DNA of 64,000 bases from Robertmurraya dakarensis (GCF_900156875.1 NZ_LT707408.1:75268-139267), one strand, 5' to 3'; counted from the stretch's first letter, positions 10,443 to 20,029 are shown. Notes: a model not told the origin generated them from the letters alone. A program made the numbers and translations.

Positions 10443-10595
10443 AGCGCCTGAACTAGTTACTGGACGGCAATGTAACTAGTTGACGAGGAGGAGGTTTATC
10501 GATTTTTCGGCGGATACCTCCCGGTTGGTTAAGCACAACCGCAAGTCCCTCTTTAAAACATTAAGGCAACTTAATGCACAAAGAGAGGGATGATT
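10443..10595 (+). ncRNA. glmS ribozyme (GlcN6P-sensing self-cleaving leader)
   Basis: The conserved core is present: AGCGCCtg at the cleavage site (cut expected between A10443 and G10444), gacgaggaggagg-ttatcg (10481-10501), then ttttcggcggatacctcccgg and the peripheral P3-P4 hairpins to about 10595. Glucosamine-6-phosphate acts as cofactor for self-cleavage, and the cleaved glmS mRNA is degraded, giving feedback control of the next gene. Confidence 0.95.
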
Positions 10596-10685
10596 GCTTA
10601 CTATGAGTTAAACAGAGATAAGGGGGCAAGTATGCCCTTATAAAGTTTAGGCTTCTTGCCCCCACGTTGGGAGGAAAAAGAAGTT

Positions 10686-12488
10686 ATGTGTGGAATCGTA
10701 GGATATATTGGAAATCAGGATACGAAGGAAATTTTAATAAAAGGCTTAGAAAAGCTAGAATATAGAGGATATGATTCAGCCGGGATTGCGGTCGTTAACG
10801 AGAACGGTGTCCATGTTTTTAAAGAGAAGGGTCGTATCGCTGACTTACGCAAAATCGTGAATGAAGATGTGCCGGCTCAAACAGGAATTGGTCATACTCG
10901 TTGGGCGACTCACGGAGTGCCAAGCACGGTTAATGCTCACCCTCATCAAAGTTCAACAACTAGATTAACACTTGTTCATAATGGAGTTATTGAAAATTAT
11001 GAGCTGTTAAAGCGTGAGTATTTGCAGGGTGTTGAATTACAAAGTGATACAGATACGGAAGTCATTGTGCAGCTCGTTGAATTATTTATTAAAGATGGTT
11101 TGAATGTTGAGGAAGCGTTCCGTAAAACGCTAAAGCTGTTAAAAGGTTCTTATGCTATTGCCCTTTTAGATGCTGAAAACAGTGATACCATTTATGTTGC
11201 GAAAAATAAGAGCCCTTTGCTTGTTGGATTAGGCGAGGGATTCAATGTTGTTGCTAGTGATGCGATGGCTATGCTTCAAGTGACAAATCAGTTTGTTGAG
11301 CTGATGGATAAGGAAATCGTCATTGTTAAGCAGAATGAAGTGACGATCCAAACGCTTGATGGAGAAGCTATTAACCGTGAACCTTTCACAGCTGAACTTG
11401 ATGCAAGCGATATTGAAAAAGGTACGTATCCTCATTATATGTTGAAAGAGATTGATGAACAGCCGCTTGTTATTCGTAAAATTGTTCAAAAGTATCAAAG
11501 TGAACAAGGACACTTAACAATCGATGAGGATATCATTGATGCGATGAACGATGCAGACCGCATCTATATTATTGCTGCAGGTACTTCGTATCATGCTGGT
11601 TTAGTTGGAAAGCAGTTCATTGAGAAATTAGCTAAGATTCCTGTTGAAGTTCATATTTCAAGTGAATTTGGCTATAATATGCCGCTGCTATCTGAAAAAC
11701 CGCTATTCATCTTTATTTCGCAAAGTGGTGAAACTGCAGACAGCCGTGCTGTACTTGTTCAAATTAAGAAGATGGGATATAAAGCATTAACGATTACGAA
11801 TGTACCAGGATCGACTTTATCCCGCGAAGCGGATCATACTCTTCTTTTACATGCTGGTCCTGAAATTGCAGTTGCTTCAACAAAAGCATATACAGCACAG
11901 TTAGCTGTATTGGCTATTTTAGCGGAAGTGACTGGAAAACGTCGTGGCTATGAACCAAGCTTCGATTTAGTGAAAGAACTTGGAATTGTCGCAAATGCAA
12001 TGGAAGTGCTATGTGATGAAAAAGAAGAACTGGAAGGAATTGCACGTGATTTCTTAACGGTTACCCGCAATTGTTTCTTTATTGGCCGTGGAATTGACTT
12101 CTATGTAGGTTTAGAAGGTGCCTTAAAATTAAAAGAAATTTCGTATATCCAAGCAGAAGGCTTTGCTGGTGGAGAATTGAAACATGGAACCATTGCTCTG
12201 ATTGAAGAGGGCACACCAGTTATTGCTTTAGCAACTCAAGAAAGTGTTAATTTAAGCATTCGAGGCAACGTAAAAGAAGTAGTTGCCCGTGGAGCTTACC
12301 CATGTATCATTTCCATGAAGGGATTAGAAATGGACGGAGACAGTTTTGTCATCCCTGAAGTAAATGATCTATTAACACCTCTTATCTCTGTCATACCGTT
12401 ACAATTAATTTCTTATTACGCTGCCCTGCACCGAGACTGTGACGTGGATAAACCACGTAACTTAGCGAAATCGGTAACGGTTGAGTAA
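10686..12488 (+). CDS. glmS: glutamine-fructose-6-phosphate aminotransferase (isomerizing)
   Basis: The 600-aa enzyme makes glucosamine-6-phosphate from fructose-6-phosphate and glutamine, the entry to amino-sugar synthesis. It starts MCGIVGYIG, with Cys2 as the N-terminal glutaminase nucleophile after Met removal, and then has two SIS isomerase domains (SQSGETADS about residue 350) and the C-terminal [12 protein letters not shown]. The ATG at 10686 follows GGGAGG (10669-10674). Expression is controlled by the glmS ribozyme upstream. A further hairpin (gggggcaag 10622-10630 with its complement 10655-10663) lies between ribozyme and ribosome-binding site. Confidence 0.98.
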   Translation: MCGIVGYIGNQDTKEILIKGLEKLEYRGYDSAGIAVVNENGVHVFKEKGRIADLRKIVNEDVPAQTGIGHTRWATHGVPSTVNAHPHQSSTTRLTLVHNGVIENYELLKREYLQGVELQSDTDTEVIVQLVELFIKDGLNVEEAFRKTLKLLKGSYAIALLDAENSDTIYVAKNKSPLLVGLGEGFNVVASDAMAMLQVTNQFVELMDKEIVIVKQNEVTIQTLDGEAINREPFTAELDASDIEKGTYPHYMLKEIDEQPLVIRKIVQKYQSEQGHLTIDEDIIDAMNDADRIYIIAAGTSYHAGLVGKQFIEKLAKIPVEVHISSEFGYNMPLLSEKPLFIFISQSGETADSRAVLVQIKKMGYKALTITNVPGSTLSREADHTLLLHAGPEIAVASTKAYTAQLAVLAILAEVTGKRRGYEPSFDLVKELGIVANAMEVLCDEKEELEGIARDFLTVTRNCFFIGRGIDFYVGLEGALKLKEISYIQAEGFAGGELKHGTIALIEEGTPVIALATQESVNLSIRGNVKEVVARGAYPCIISMKGLEMDGDSFVIPEVNDLLTPLISVIPLQLISYYAALHRDCDVDKPRNLAKSVTVE

Positions 12489-12498
12489 TTATCAAAGA

Positions 12499-12543
12499 AT
12501 CGGGAGAACGTACCGTTGAGTACGCTCTCTCGGTTTTTTTTTA
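12499..12543 (+). terminator. glmS terminator
   Basis: A long stem (tcgggaga...tctctcgg with inner cgtac/gtacg) is followed by a run of nine or more T. The remaining stretch 12544-12738 holds no gene that I can see. Confidence 0.92.
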
Positions 12544-12738
12544 TTTGTTAATGCTGGTAAGCATAAGGATAATGCAAGTACTACCATTATATTTGGGTGT
12601 TTTAACTGAAAACTAGCTTAGTCCCCATGTTCATGTGATAATTATGGGCAAATTTAGCATTCAATCTCAATTTTTGTAATATTATAAAAATAAAGTGTTT
12701 TGGTTACTTCTGATCAAATGGTAAACTAATAGTATAAC

Positions 12739-12752
12739 AGAAAACGTTTTCA
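12739..12752 (+). promoter_or_regulatory. cre-like CcpA operator ahead of the DUF1538 operon
   Basis: AGAAAACGTTTTCA matches the cre palindrome TGAAAACGTTTTCA except for its first base. It sits just after a TATAAC-like -10 element (12733-12738) and 30 bp before the first gene. This is a position where CcpA binding would repress in glucose. Confidence 0.6.
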
Positions 12753-12781
12753 ATGAAAATTAGTAAATTGAGGAGGATGGG

Positions 12782-13474
12782 ATGGAGAACATCAAAGAAA
12801 CAATTAAGGAAGTGATTTATTCAATACTTCCTTTATCGGTCATTATTATCATTTTGCAGTTTGCTGTAATTGGAATGCATCTTGAAATGTTTCTTCAGTT
12901 TATTATTGGTGTTTTAATGGTTTCAGTTGGTTTAATTCTCTTTCTATTAGGTGTAAACTTAGGTTTTTTGCCTGTCGGTGAAATGATAGGTTCTTCATTA
13001 CCGAAAATGGGAAAAGCCTGGATTGTCGTATTATTCGGTTTCATTTTAGGTTTTGTAGCAACTGTTGCGGAACCTGACGTTCGAGTGCTGTCAACTCAGG
13101 TGGATACGGTTTCTAATGGTGCAGTTTCTAGCAATATGTTAATTTATACGGTTGCATTAGGTGTTGCTATTTTTGTAGGGTTAGCCATGCTCCGAATCAT
13201 CTTAAATATCCCCATTAATTATCTATTAATCGGTGGTTATGCAGTGGTCTTTTTATTAGCTGCGTTCACACCAGCCCATTTTGTTCCAATCTCCTTTGAC
13301 TCTGGCGGAGTTACCACTGGCCCGATGACCGTTCCGTTTATCCTTGCACTAGGAGTCGGAGTTGCCTCGGTATTAAAAGGAAAATCGGCTTCCACTGATG
13401 GATTTGGTTTAGTGGCATTAGCATCGATTGGTCCAATTATGTCCGTATTAATTTTAGGGACGGTGTACGGATGA
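12782..13474 (+). CDS. DUF1538 family membrane protein A
   Basis: This 230-aa polytopic membrane protein has about six to seven hydrophobic helices and the family signature FDSGGVTTGPMTVPFI (about residues 175-190). A second conserved segment, GFVATVAEPDVRVL, lies near residue 90. DUF1538 function is unknown; the topology suggests a transporter or channel. It has a strong AGGAGG ribosome-binding site, overlaps the next gene by 4 nt, and shares an operon with a second copy and two P-II-like proteins, which suggests regulation by P-II. Confidence 0.88.
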   Translation: MENIKETIKEVIYSILPLSVIIIILQFAVIGMHLEMFLQFIIGVLMVSVGLILFLLGVNLGFLPVGEMIGSSLPKMGKAWIVVLFGFILGFVATVAEPDVRVLSTQVDTVSNGAVSSNMLIYTVALGVAIFVGLAMLRIILNIPINYLLIGGYAVVFLLAAFTPAHFVPISFDSGGVTTGPMTVPFILALGVGVASVLKGKSASTDGFGLVALASIGPIMSVLILGTVYG

Positions 13475-14226
13475 TGATTCCCATTTTTGAAGGCTTCGGT
13501 GATGTATTATATGAGGTTGCACTTGCTCTTCTACCTATAATTATATTTTTTTTGTTTTTCCAATTCTTTGTATTAAAACTGCCTTTTGGTAAGTTAAAAG
13601 ATATTTTTATCGGGATGTTTCTTACCTTCTGGGGTCTAGCCTTTTTTCTACAAGGTGTTCATGTTGGCTTCTTGCCAATTGGTACGGCTATGGGGGAGGC
13701 GTTAGGGCAAATACCATATAAGTGGATATTAATCCCAATAGGATTTGTTCTTGGCTTTGTTGCAGTTTTCGCAGAGCCTGCCGTTACTGTTCTCATCCAG
13801 CAGGTTGAAAAAGCCTCTGGTGGGTATATCCCGCAAAAGATCCTTCTATACACACTATCCATTGGTGTCGCTGTGTCTGTTGCTCTCGCGATGGTAAGGC
13901 TATTATTGGGCATTCCTATCTGGTATTTTATCATTCCAGGCTATATAATAGCCCTGTCACTAACCTTCTTTTCCTCTAAATCATTTACGGCTATCGCCTT
14001 TGACTCTGGCGGGGTTGCGACAGGTCCAATGACAGCTACATTTATAGTAGCATTGTTTATTGGGATGGCCTCTGTGTTAGAAGGACGTGACCCTCTGCTA
14101 GATGGTTTCGGTATGGTAGCTATGGTTGCCCTTGCGCCAATCATCTCAGTGTTAACACTAGGGTTAATCTACGGGCGAAAGGAGAAAGAAAATGATCGAG
14201 AATTCCGACAAGAACATGATGGATAG
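13471..14226 (+). CDS. DUF1538 family membrane protein B
   Basis: This 251-aa paralogue of the preceding gene has the same layout: GFVAVFAEPAVTVL near residue 92 and FDSGGVATGPMTATFI near 178. It has several transmembrane helices and a charged C-terminal tail (GRKEKENDREFRQEHDG). The two proteins probably form a heterodimer or pseudo-symmetric assembly, since this family is also met as tandem domains in one chain (from memory). Translational coupling is likely, as ATG and TGA overlap. Its end overlaps the first P-II-like gene by 35 nt. Confidence 0.88.
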   Translation: MMIPIFEGFGDVLYEVALALLPIIIFFLFFQFFVLKLPFGKLKDIFIGMFLTFWGLAFFLQGVHVGFLPIGTAMGEALGQIPYKWILIPIGFVLGFVAVFAEPAVTVLIQQVEKASGGYIPQKILLYTLSIGVAVSVALAMVRLLLGIPIWYFIIPGYIIALSLTFFSSKSFTAIAFDSGGVATGPMTATFIVALFIGMASVLEGRDPLLDGFGMVAMVALAPIISVLTLGLIYGRKEKENDREFRQEHDG

Positions 14227-14563
14227 CATCATTGAAAACCATAAAATTTTAGTAACCATTGTAAAAAAAGGACTGGCCTCTAAAGTGGTTAAAGCCACAA
14301 AAGAAGCTGGAGCTAAAGGCGGGACTATTATCTTTGGCCGGGGACATGGGATTCATGAGAAAAGAAAATTCTTAGGTTTCACATTAGATTCGGAAAAAGA
14401 AGTTATTTTAACATTAATACCAATTGATAAACTAGATGAAATACTTTCCACGGTTGAAAAGGCGGCAAATTTAACCAAGCCATCGCACGGGATCGGTTTT
14501 GTAGTTGACGTCAAAAAGGTTGCCGGTATAGCACATATGTTAAAATTCTACGACAATAATTAA
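14192..14563 (+). CDS. P-II family signalling protein A
   Basis: The 123-aa protein has the P-II fold pattern: an early beta strand (HKILVTIVKKGLASKVVKA), a short T-loop region rich in glycine (GTIIFGRGHGIHEKRKF) and a C-terminal GIGFVVDVKKVAGI strand. The T-loop differs from GlnB/GlnK, with no recognisable uridylylated Tyr segment, so it belongs to a divergent branch. The ATG at 14192 was kept because AAAGGAG precedes it; an internal ATG at 14216 lacks one. Such proteins often bind nucleotides and gate a neighbouring membrane protein, here DUF1538. Confidence 0.82.
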   Translation: MIENSDKNMMDSIIENHKILVTIVKKGLASKVVKATKEAGAKGGTIIFGRGHGIHEKRKFLGFTLDSEKEVILTLIPIDKLDEILSTVEKAANLTKPSHGIGFVVDVKKVAGIAHMLKFYDNN

Positions 14564-14578
14564 GCTATGGGGGTTCAC

Positions 14579-14947
14579 ATGGAGAGTTCAGTTTTATATG
14601 ACGTAATCGTCACCATTGTAAACAAAGGATATTCTGAGAAGGTAATAGAAGCTTCAAAGAAAGCGGGTGCTGAAGGCGGAACCATCTTAAATGGACGTGG
14701 AACAGGCATTCATGAGCAGGCGAAGCTATTTTCTATTCAAATTGAGCCAGAAAAAGAGATTGTTTTAACATTAATCGACCGCGGAAAGACAGATGATGTC
14801 TTAAAAGCGATTATGGTAGAAGGAGAATTGCAGAAGCCGGGAAAAGGAATAGCATTTGTCCTAGAAGTGGAACGTACCATTGGTATTAACCATATCTTGA
14901 ACCGTATGGTAAATGAGAAATATGAGGAAGAGAAGAATAAAGGATAG
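14579..14947 (+). CDS. P-II family signalling protein B
   Basis: The 122-aa paralogue of the previous protein has matching motifs (VIVTIVNKGYSEKVIEASKK, GGTILNGRGTGIHE, GIAFVLEVERTIGI). The ATG at 14579 is preferred because GGGGG lies just upstream; the in-frame ATG at 14567 has no ribosome-binding site. The C-terminus is highly charged (NEKYEEEKNKG). Two P-II paralogues beside two DUF1538 paralogues suggest matched pairs or a hetero-oligomer. The ligand and the transported substrate are unknown. Confidence 0.82.
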   Translation: MESSVLYDVIVTIVNKGYSEKVIEASKKAGAEGGTILNGRGTGIHEQAKLFSIQIEPEKEIVLTLIDRGKTDDVLKAIMVEGELQKPGKGIAFVLEVERTIGINHILNRMVNEKYEEEKNKG

Positions 14948-15042
14948 ACTATTTGACAATCGAAAATATGACGAGGGTCCGTACGTTCGATCAGTATAGG
15001 CCGCTTGAAGTTGAACTCAGGTATCAATAATGTATCGTAAAA

Positions 15043-15096
15043 AGAAGAGGTTCATTCATTCTATTAATTGTCTGAATGAGCCTCTTCCTCGTTTTA
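15043..15096 (+). terminator. terminator after the DUF1538/P-II operon
   Basis: Gaggttcattca pairs with tgaatgagcctc (one G-T pair), and flanking aagaa/ttcct sequences allow use from both strands. It lies between the operon and the convergent S-layer-homology gene. Confidence 0.75.
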
Positions 15097-15140
15097 TGCA
15101 TTATGGAAGCAGGCGAATTATAATTAGAGCCTTTTAGAGA

Positions 15141-16439
15141 TTAGTCCTCAGTAATAACCAGCTCAATTTCAACATCTTTGGCATTTTTCATGGTGAGAAT
15201 AACCGTTTCATCATCAAGATCGATAACAAAATCTGATTTTGTTTTGTAGTTAGTCTTCAATGCTTCATATAGCTTTTCAGCAATTTCCCCTTCTGAGTCT
15301 CTTTCGTCAACTGAAATTTCTACTTCAGTGAAGTAAGTGTCATTTAATAGAATTTTAAGGTAATAAATTTCATCTTTAAATGAGTGTGATTCTACACTAA
15401 TAGCCCATGATTCCTTACCATTTAAAGACCCGACAGCTCGAGAGTTATCTAACCCGAGAGCCTTTAGTACATCTTTATCGCCATCAAATTGAAGGGATGG
15501 AGCATTCTGAAAAGGTCTTCTGCTAATCGTTTCAAAGATGAATCGCAAATTAGAACGATCATATGACACTTCAACACGGCGATCCTGTCTTAGCGCATCT
15601 GCAATTGCCTTCTCTAATAATTTAGCCGTTTCATATCCATCATCCTGTGTGCCATCTAATCTATCAAGGTCAACCAACTTCTTGTTATCATTGTTCCAGA
15701 TGATCCAAAGGTCTTTATTTTTTAGGTTTGGAATCGAGGTCTTAACCTTTTTTCCAGTTATGACTGCTTCTTTAAATTTCCCCTCATCATTACCATCAGA
15801 CAATTGTTTAAATTGGAAATCAACATCTTTAAGATTAAACTCATCGTCATCTATTTTGTCCGACAAGGATTTAATAAAGTTCTCCATTTCACCATGTGTA
15901 ACAGGTTTATTAGGCTTAAAAGCTTTCTCATTTTCATATTCCATAATGAGGTCTTCCTCTAGAGCGAACGATAAATATGCTTTTTCTTCATCACTCAGTT
16001 TCTTTATGTCATGATAAGAAAGATCACCGATTTCATCTTCGTCAATTTCTGTTCCTGTTGCCTTAACTAAGAGTTTAGTGACAAAGAGACGTGCAGCTGG
16101 TTTCTTATATTCTTTTATTTCCTCCGTGCTGACAATCTCGTAATCTAGTGCAAGTTGAACGTGTTCTTTTGCCCAGTCAGGAATCTTACTATCAAGGTCA
16201 CTGTCATCCTCAGGTTCTAAGTCCAGCTTTTCTTCTAGCAGGCTCATAACCGCTACAACTGACTCAAGCTTCGTAACCGGCTTTTGTTCGTTTTTCTCCT
16301 CCTTTTTCTCTTCCACTTTCTCTTTGTTTTGTCCTTTACCATTATTCCCCTTTTCTGCTTGTACCGCTGATCCGAAAGAAAAAGCCAATGTTAAAGCAAG
16401 AAGGGATGGCAGTACTTTCTTTTTCCATGAAACCTTCAT
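15141..16439 (-). CDS. secreted S-layer homology (SLH)-type protein
   Basis: The 432-aa exported protein has a clear signal peptide (MKVSWKKKVLPSLLALTLAF, cleavage near AVQA, about residue 28) and a Lys/Glu-rich linker (about 30-55). It then has two to three SLH-like segments (about 56-195) with patterns such as IPDWAKEHVQLALDYEIV and KPNKPVTHGEMENFIKSL. SLH domains tether proteins to pyruvylated wall polymers. The C-terminal half (about 200-432) is Asp/Glu-rich and of unknown fold. The ribosome-binding site is AGGAGG. A wall or surface role is inferred. Confidence 0.8.
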   Translation of the reverse strand: MKVSWKKKVLPSLLALTLAFSFGSAVQAEKGNNGKGQNKEKVEEKKEEKNEQKPVTKLESVVAVMSLLEEKLDLEPEDDSDLDSKIPDWAKEHVQLALDYEIVSTEEIKEYKKPAARLFVTKLLVKATGTEIDEDEIGDLSYHDIKKLSDEEKAYLSFALEEDLIMEYENEKAFKPNKPVTHGEMENFIKSLSDKIDDDEFNLKDVDFQFKQLSDGNDEGKFKEAVITGKKVKTSIPNLKNKDLWIIWNNDNKKLVDLDRLDGTQDDGYETAKLLEKAIADALRQDRRVEVSYDRSNLRFIFETISRRPFQNAPSLQFDGDKDVLKALGLDNSRAVGSLNGKESWAISVESHSFKDEIYYLKILLNDTYFTEVEISVDERDSEGEIAEKLYEALKTNYKTKSDFVIDLDDETVILTMKNAKDVEIELVITED

Positions 16440-16621
16440 TCGTTCATCCTCCTATATTATACAAAATATTCCAAACATTACATAAGTTACGAAAAGTAAT
16501 ACATGTTTTTTGAGGGTGTTTTTTGGAAACAGAAAAAATAAATTTGCTAAGACCGGCTTTTATTGTTTTAATTAATACTAAAAGTATTTTTTACAGAACA
16601 TTTAGAAAAAGAGGAGATAAC

Positions 16622-17989
16622 ATGTCAGAAGGCAATCACACCGTTAAAAATCCTACACTATTAATTGTAGCTGTTGCACTAGGAGTTATTTTAAATCCGC
16701 TGAACACGACGATGATTACGGTGGCACTGCCATCCATACAAAATGATTTTCAATTAACGTCCAAGGAAATATCCTGGTTAATTGCATCCTATTTTATTAT
16801 CAGTGCTGTTTGTTTACCGATCATTGGAAGACTCAGTGACTATTACGGCCGAAAGAAGCTTTTTTTAATTGGATTGTTATTGGTAGGCGTGTCATCGTTT
16901 TTAGCTCCGTTATCACCTAATATGCCTTTATTGTTAGGGATGAGGGGAATACAAGCGGTTGGTACATCTGCTCTATATCCATGCGGGATTGGAATGGTTC
17001 GAAATTATATCGAAAAAAACCAACATCGGGTGATCGCAACGCTATCAGTATTTGCGACCACATCCGCAGCATTTGGTCCAACCATCAGTGGTTTATTAAT
17101 TCAATTTGGAGGCTGGCCTGTTATTTTTTATGTGAATTTTCCAGTTATTATCGCATCAGCTCTTCTAGCAATGAAGTATGTGCCAGCTGATAATAGAGGG
17201 GAAGCTAAACCATACAAATGGGATTTTATTGGGATCTTTCTTTTTGCAGCACTAATGTCCTGCTGGATGGTATTTTTACTAACGTTAGAAGAGGGTTTGA
17301 ATATATGGATGCTTATGATTTCAATCGTAGTCACTTTCCTATTTTACTTTTATGAAAAAAAGAGATCTGAACCCTTTATTAATGTAGTGTTTTTAACCAA
17401 AAATCTTAATGTATCACTTATATATGTTCAGTATATTTTAGCGACGATTATCTTTTTTGAAATGCTTCTATTCATGCCAACCTATTTTCAGAATGTATTA
17501 ATGCTAGATTCAAAAACAGCAGGAATGATGATGTTATCCATTTCGGTATTTGCGATGCTCATGACGCCGATTGCCACCCGATGGACAGAGTTTTCAGGCT
17601 TCAGAATTCCATTGCTGTTTGGGGCGTTTGTAGGCATTGTTGGGGTAGGGCTGTTATTTACTGCCAATCAAAGTTCTTTATTAATCTGGTTATTTATGAT
17701 TTTAGCGATTATAGGAATTAGTAACGGAGCCCTCAGCATTGGGTCACAAAATTTGCTATACTCATTGGTAACAAAAGAGCAAAGTGGAATTGCCTCGGGG
17801 TTGCTGATGACATCGAGATTTCTAGGAAACATTTTTGCTTCAAGCTTATTTGGGGTCGTGTTTACTTCTGGGATCACTGATGGCAATAAGGATATTATGA
17901 CGATTGTCCTTTTATTCGTATCGTTCATCCTTTTACCAGGGTTACTGTATATTACAAAAAAAGGATCAACTGTAACTGGAAATGTATAA
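16622..17989 (+). CDS. MFS transporter, probable drug:H+ antiporter
   Basis: The 455-aa protein is a major facilitator of the DHA2-like kind with about 12-14 hydrophobic helices. The A-loop motif GRLSDYYGRKKLF (about residue 73) and the early helix LNTTMITVALPSIQNDF match multidrug and antibiotic exporters. The ATG at 16622 follows AGAGGAGAT; a longer reading frame from 16523 lacks a ribosome-binding site. It stands alone and the substrate cannot be predicted. No regulator gene is adjacent. Confidence 0.85.
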   Translation: MSEGNHTVKNPTLLIVAVALGVILNPLNTTMITVALPSIQNDFQLTSKEISWLIASYFIISAVCLPIIGRLSDYYGRKKLFLIGLLLVGVSSFLAPLSPNMPLLLGMRGIQAVGTSALYPCGIGMVRNYIEKNQHRVIATLSVFATTSAAFGPTISGLLIQFGGWPVIFYVNFPVIIASALLAMKYVPADNRGEAKPYKWDFIGIFLFAALMSCWMVFLLTLEEGLNIWMLMISIVVTFLFYFYEKKRSEPFINVVFLTKNLNVSLIYVQYILATIIFFEMLLFMPTYFQNVLMLDSKTAGMMMLSISVFAMLMTPIATRWTEFSGFRIPLLFGAFVGIVGVGLLFTANQSSLLIWLFMILAIIGISNGALSIGSQNLLYSLVTKEQSGIASGLLMTSRFLGNIFASSLFGVVFTSGITDGNKDIMTIVLLFVSFILLPGLLYITKKGSTVTGNV

Positions 17990-18089
17990 ATAGATGGAAA
18001 GCTTTCAAATACTAACACTATTTCAGTTTAGTTAACAGAGGTGTATAGATGTAAGAACTCAAAAAAGCAGTGTTAAGCGGTGCACGAAA

Positions 18090-18191
18090 ATGATGGAAAC
18101 CATTAAAGAGATACTAATCATTTATGGGAGAATTATAACAATTTTACCATTGCTGTTGGTTACGACCCTTTTTATGGGCAGAAATGTTTAA
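18090..18191 (+). pseudogene. possible N-terminal remnant of a DUF421 (YdfR/YetF-like) membrane gene
   Basis: A 33-codon frame reads METIKEILIIYGRIITILPL and continues LLVTTLFMGRN before a stop. The segment with R-x-x-x-ILPLLL-x-TLFMG looks like the first helix of DUF421 proteins, which then continue with a conserved Gly-Glu-Leu segment that is missing here. Either this is a decayed gene or a stand-alone small membrane peptide. The ribosome-binding site is weak. Confidence 0.35.
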
Positions 18192-18204
18192 TTAGTTCTC
18201 ATAC

Positions 18205-18241
18205 AAAACAAAATCCTGTCGTTTTGACAGGATTTTGTGAT
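18205..18241. terminator. bidirectional terminator between the remnant and ltaE
   Basis: Caaaatcctgtc (18209-18220) pairs perfectly with gacaggattttg (18226-18237). On the minus strand it is followed by a T-rich tail, so it mainly serves ltaE. Confidence 0.85.
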
Positions 18242-18248
18242 CAACTAT

Positions 18249-19268
18249 TTAAAGTATGTTATGAATGACAGCTAGTACTTTATCAATATCGTTTTTTGTT
18301 ACTCCATTGTTGGTGACAAAGCGGATTAAATTAGGACCGAATGCGCCAGCTGCAATTCCATTTTCATATAACGCATTCAATAGTTCTTCTGTTGTTTTAT
18401 TTGCCTTTGTAATATTGATTATGATAATGTTCGTCTCTACTTTTGTTTCCAGCTCAATTCCTGAGATGTTGACAAGACCTTCGGCAAGCAGCTTAGCATT
18501 TTCATGATCTTCAAAAAGGCGATCGATATTTTCATTCAGTGCAATCAGTCCTGGTGCTGCCAGAACTCCAACTTGTCTAAGGCCGCCTCCAAGGCGTTTA
18601 CGCCATTTGCGGGCTTTTGCGATAAATTCCTCAGCCCCTGCAATAATTGATCCGACAGGGGCTCCTAATCCTTTTGATAAACAAAATTGAACTGAATCGG
18701 TGCAGGCTGCAAAATCACTCACTGGAATTCCTGATGCAACAGAAGCATTAAATAGTCTAGCTCCATCTAAATGAACTGGAATGTGGTGTTCTTGCGCGAT
18801 TCGATAGATTTCCTTCATATTATCTAGGGGAACGATCGCACCTCCAGCTTTATTATGGGTATTTTCTATACAGATTAAGCCTGTTTCCGGTTCGTGTATA
18901 TCCTCTCCGCGGATGGCCGCCTTTACATCAAGCGGATTCATTGCACCTCGTTTCCCTGTAATGGTCCGAGTTTGTACTCCTGCAAATGCTGACATCGCAG
19001 CGGCTTCATAAAGAAAGATATGTGCTTGAGATTCGACAATCACCTCTTGTCCGGCTCTACAATGTACTAATCCAGCAATTTGATTTCCCTGAGTGCCGCT
19101 AGTAACAAATAATGCTTTCTCTTTCCCTAGAATTGCTGCAGCAGTTTCTTCTAATTTATTTACTGTTGGATCCTCGCCGTAAACATCGTCCCCAACTTCT
19201 GCCTCATACATTGCTTTTCTCATTTTCTCACTAGGTTTTGTAACGGTATCACTACGCAGATCGATCAT
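18249..19268 (-). CDS. ltaE: low-specificity L-threonine aldolase
   Basis: The 339-aa PLP enzyme cleaves L-threonine or L-allo-threonine to glycine and acetaldehyde. It starts MIDLRSDTVTKPSEKMR, the family N-terminus. It also has DDVYGEDPTVN, HLDGARLFNA (PLP-binding Asp region, about residue 168) and FCLSKGLGAPVGS with the Schiff-base lysine (about residue 199). The length equals the family norm. It is monocistronic with a terminator downstream. It could supply glycine in parallel with serine hydroxymethyltransferase. Confidence 0.93.
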   Translation of the reverse strand: MIDLRSDTVTKPSEKMRKAMYEAEVGDDVYGEDPTVNKLEETAAAILGKEKALFVTSGTQGNQIAGLVHCRAGQEVIVESQAHIFLYEAAAMSAFAGVQTRTITGKRGAMNPLDVKAAIRGEDIHEPETGLICIENTHNKAGGAIVPLDNMKEIYRIAQEHHIPVHLDGARLFNASVASGIPVSDFAACTDSVQFCLSKGLGAPVGSIIAGAEEFIAKARKWRKRLGGGLRQVGVLAAPGLIALNENIDRLFEDHENAKLLAEGLVNISGIELETKVETNIIIINITKANKTTEELLNALYENGIAAGAFGPNLIRFVTNNGVTKNDIDKVLAVIHNIL

Positions 19269-19390
19269 TCTTATCCTCTCCTATATGTATAAATCGATAT
19301 AATCATGTTTGAAATGAAACTATATCATACTCTTGTCCGTAATAAATATTATATATGATGATTCGTTGTTTGTAGAAGGGGGGAGAAAAA

Positions 19391-20023
19391 GTGATCATCA
19401 ATCTCTTGTGTACGCTGCTGTTCATCCTCGGTGTATACCATTTAGTACGGTATCGTTTAAATTTAAAAAAAGCTGCTGAACTCTCGAAAAGTTCACTTTT
19501 TCCTTTAGAAGAGGACGAGTTTAGAAGTATTTTAATTCCGGCAGAGTGGAAAGAGATGGAACCTATTAAAAAAAGCTCCAGATCCTATCAATTTGTAAAA
19601 TGGGGAACGGTTGCTGCTTTAATTTTGTTAACCTTGCTGTTGTGGATTGTTATTACAACCGATCTGTTAGGTACTTCTTTTTTCAGTTTTGCTTATCTTT
19701 TCTTTGTTATCATTAGTGCCGTTAAGCATCGTGGCAATCTGTTTATTTTGCCTAATGGAATTATCCTGAATGGCAGGTATTTTTTTGCACCTTCAATAAA
19801 ATCCTATGAAATTGAAAAAATAATTCGCTGGCATGAACTTTATGGACTTCATCCCCGGGTGGACAATGCTTATAAACTAACACTTAATGTAAAAGGAAAT
19901 CTATTTCACAATAATTATGTAGTAGTAGATGATCCAGCGCATCTTATAAAAATAATTGATTTGTTAGAACAGCAGGGGATACCCAGGGGTGAGAACTTCT
20001 TAGATGAAAAGGAATTAGGATAG
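19391..20023 (+). CDS. membrane protein of unknown function
   Basis: This 210-aa protein has a short N-terminal hydrophobic helix (about 3-16), a cytoplasmic stretch, then two adjacent transmembrane helices (about 75-95 and 100-115). Its soluble C-terminal part (GRYFFAPSIKSYEIEKIIRW...) recalls small bacterial PH-like or DUF5673-type membrane proteins. I do not recognise it firmly. The start is GTG with a strong GGGGGGAG ribosome-binding site. It is followed by a perfect 11-bp hairpin at 20030-20055. Confidence 0.7.
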   Translation: MIINLLCTLLFILGVYHLVRYRLNLKKAAELSKSSLFPLEEDEFRSILIPAEWKEMEPIKKSSRSYQFVKWGTVAALILLTLLLWIVITTDLLGTSFFSFAYLFFVIISAVKHRGNLFILPNGIILNGRYFFAPSIKSYEIEKIIRWHELYGLHPRVDNAYKLTLNVKGNLFHNNYVVVDDPAHLIKIIDLLEQQGIPRGENFLDEKELG

Positions 20024-20029
20024 GAAATT

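Noticed and set aside
15538-16014. A 158-codon plus-strand frame opposite the SLH gene
   Set aside because: It is a shadow of a coding region with a clear signal peptide and ribosome-binding site on the other strand.
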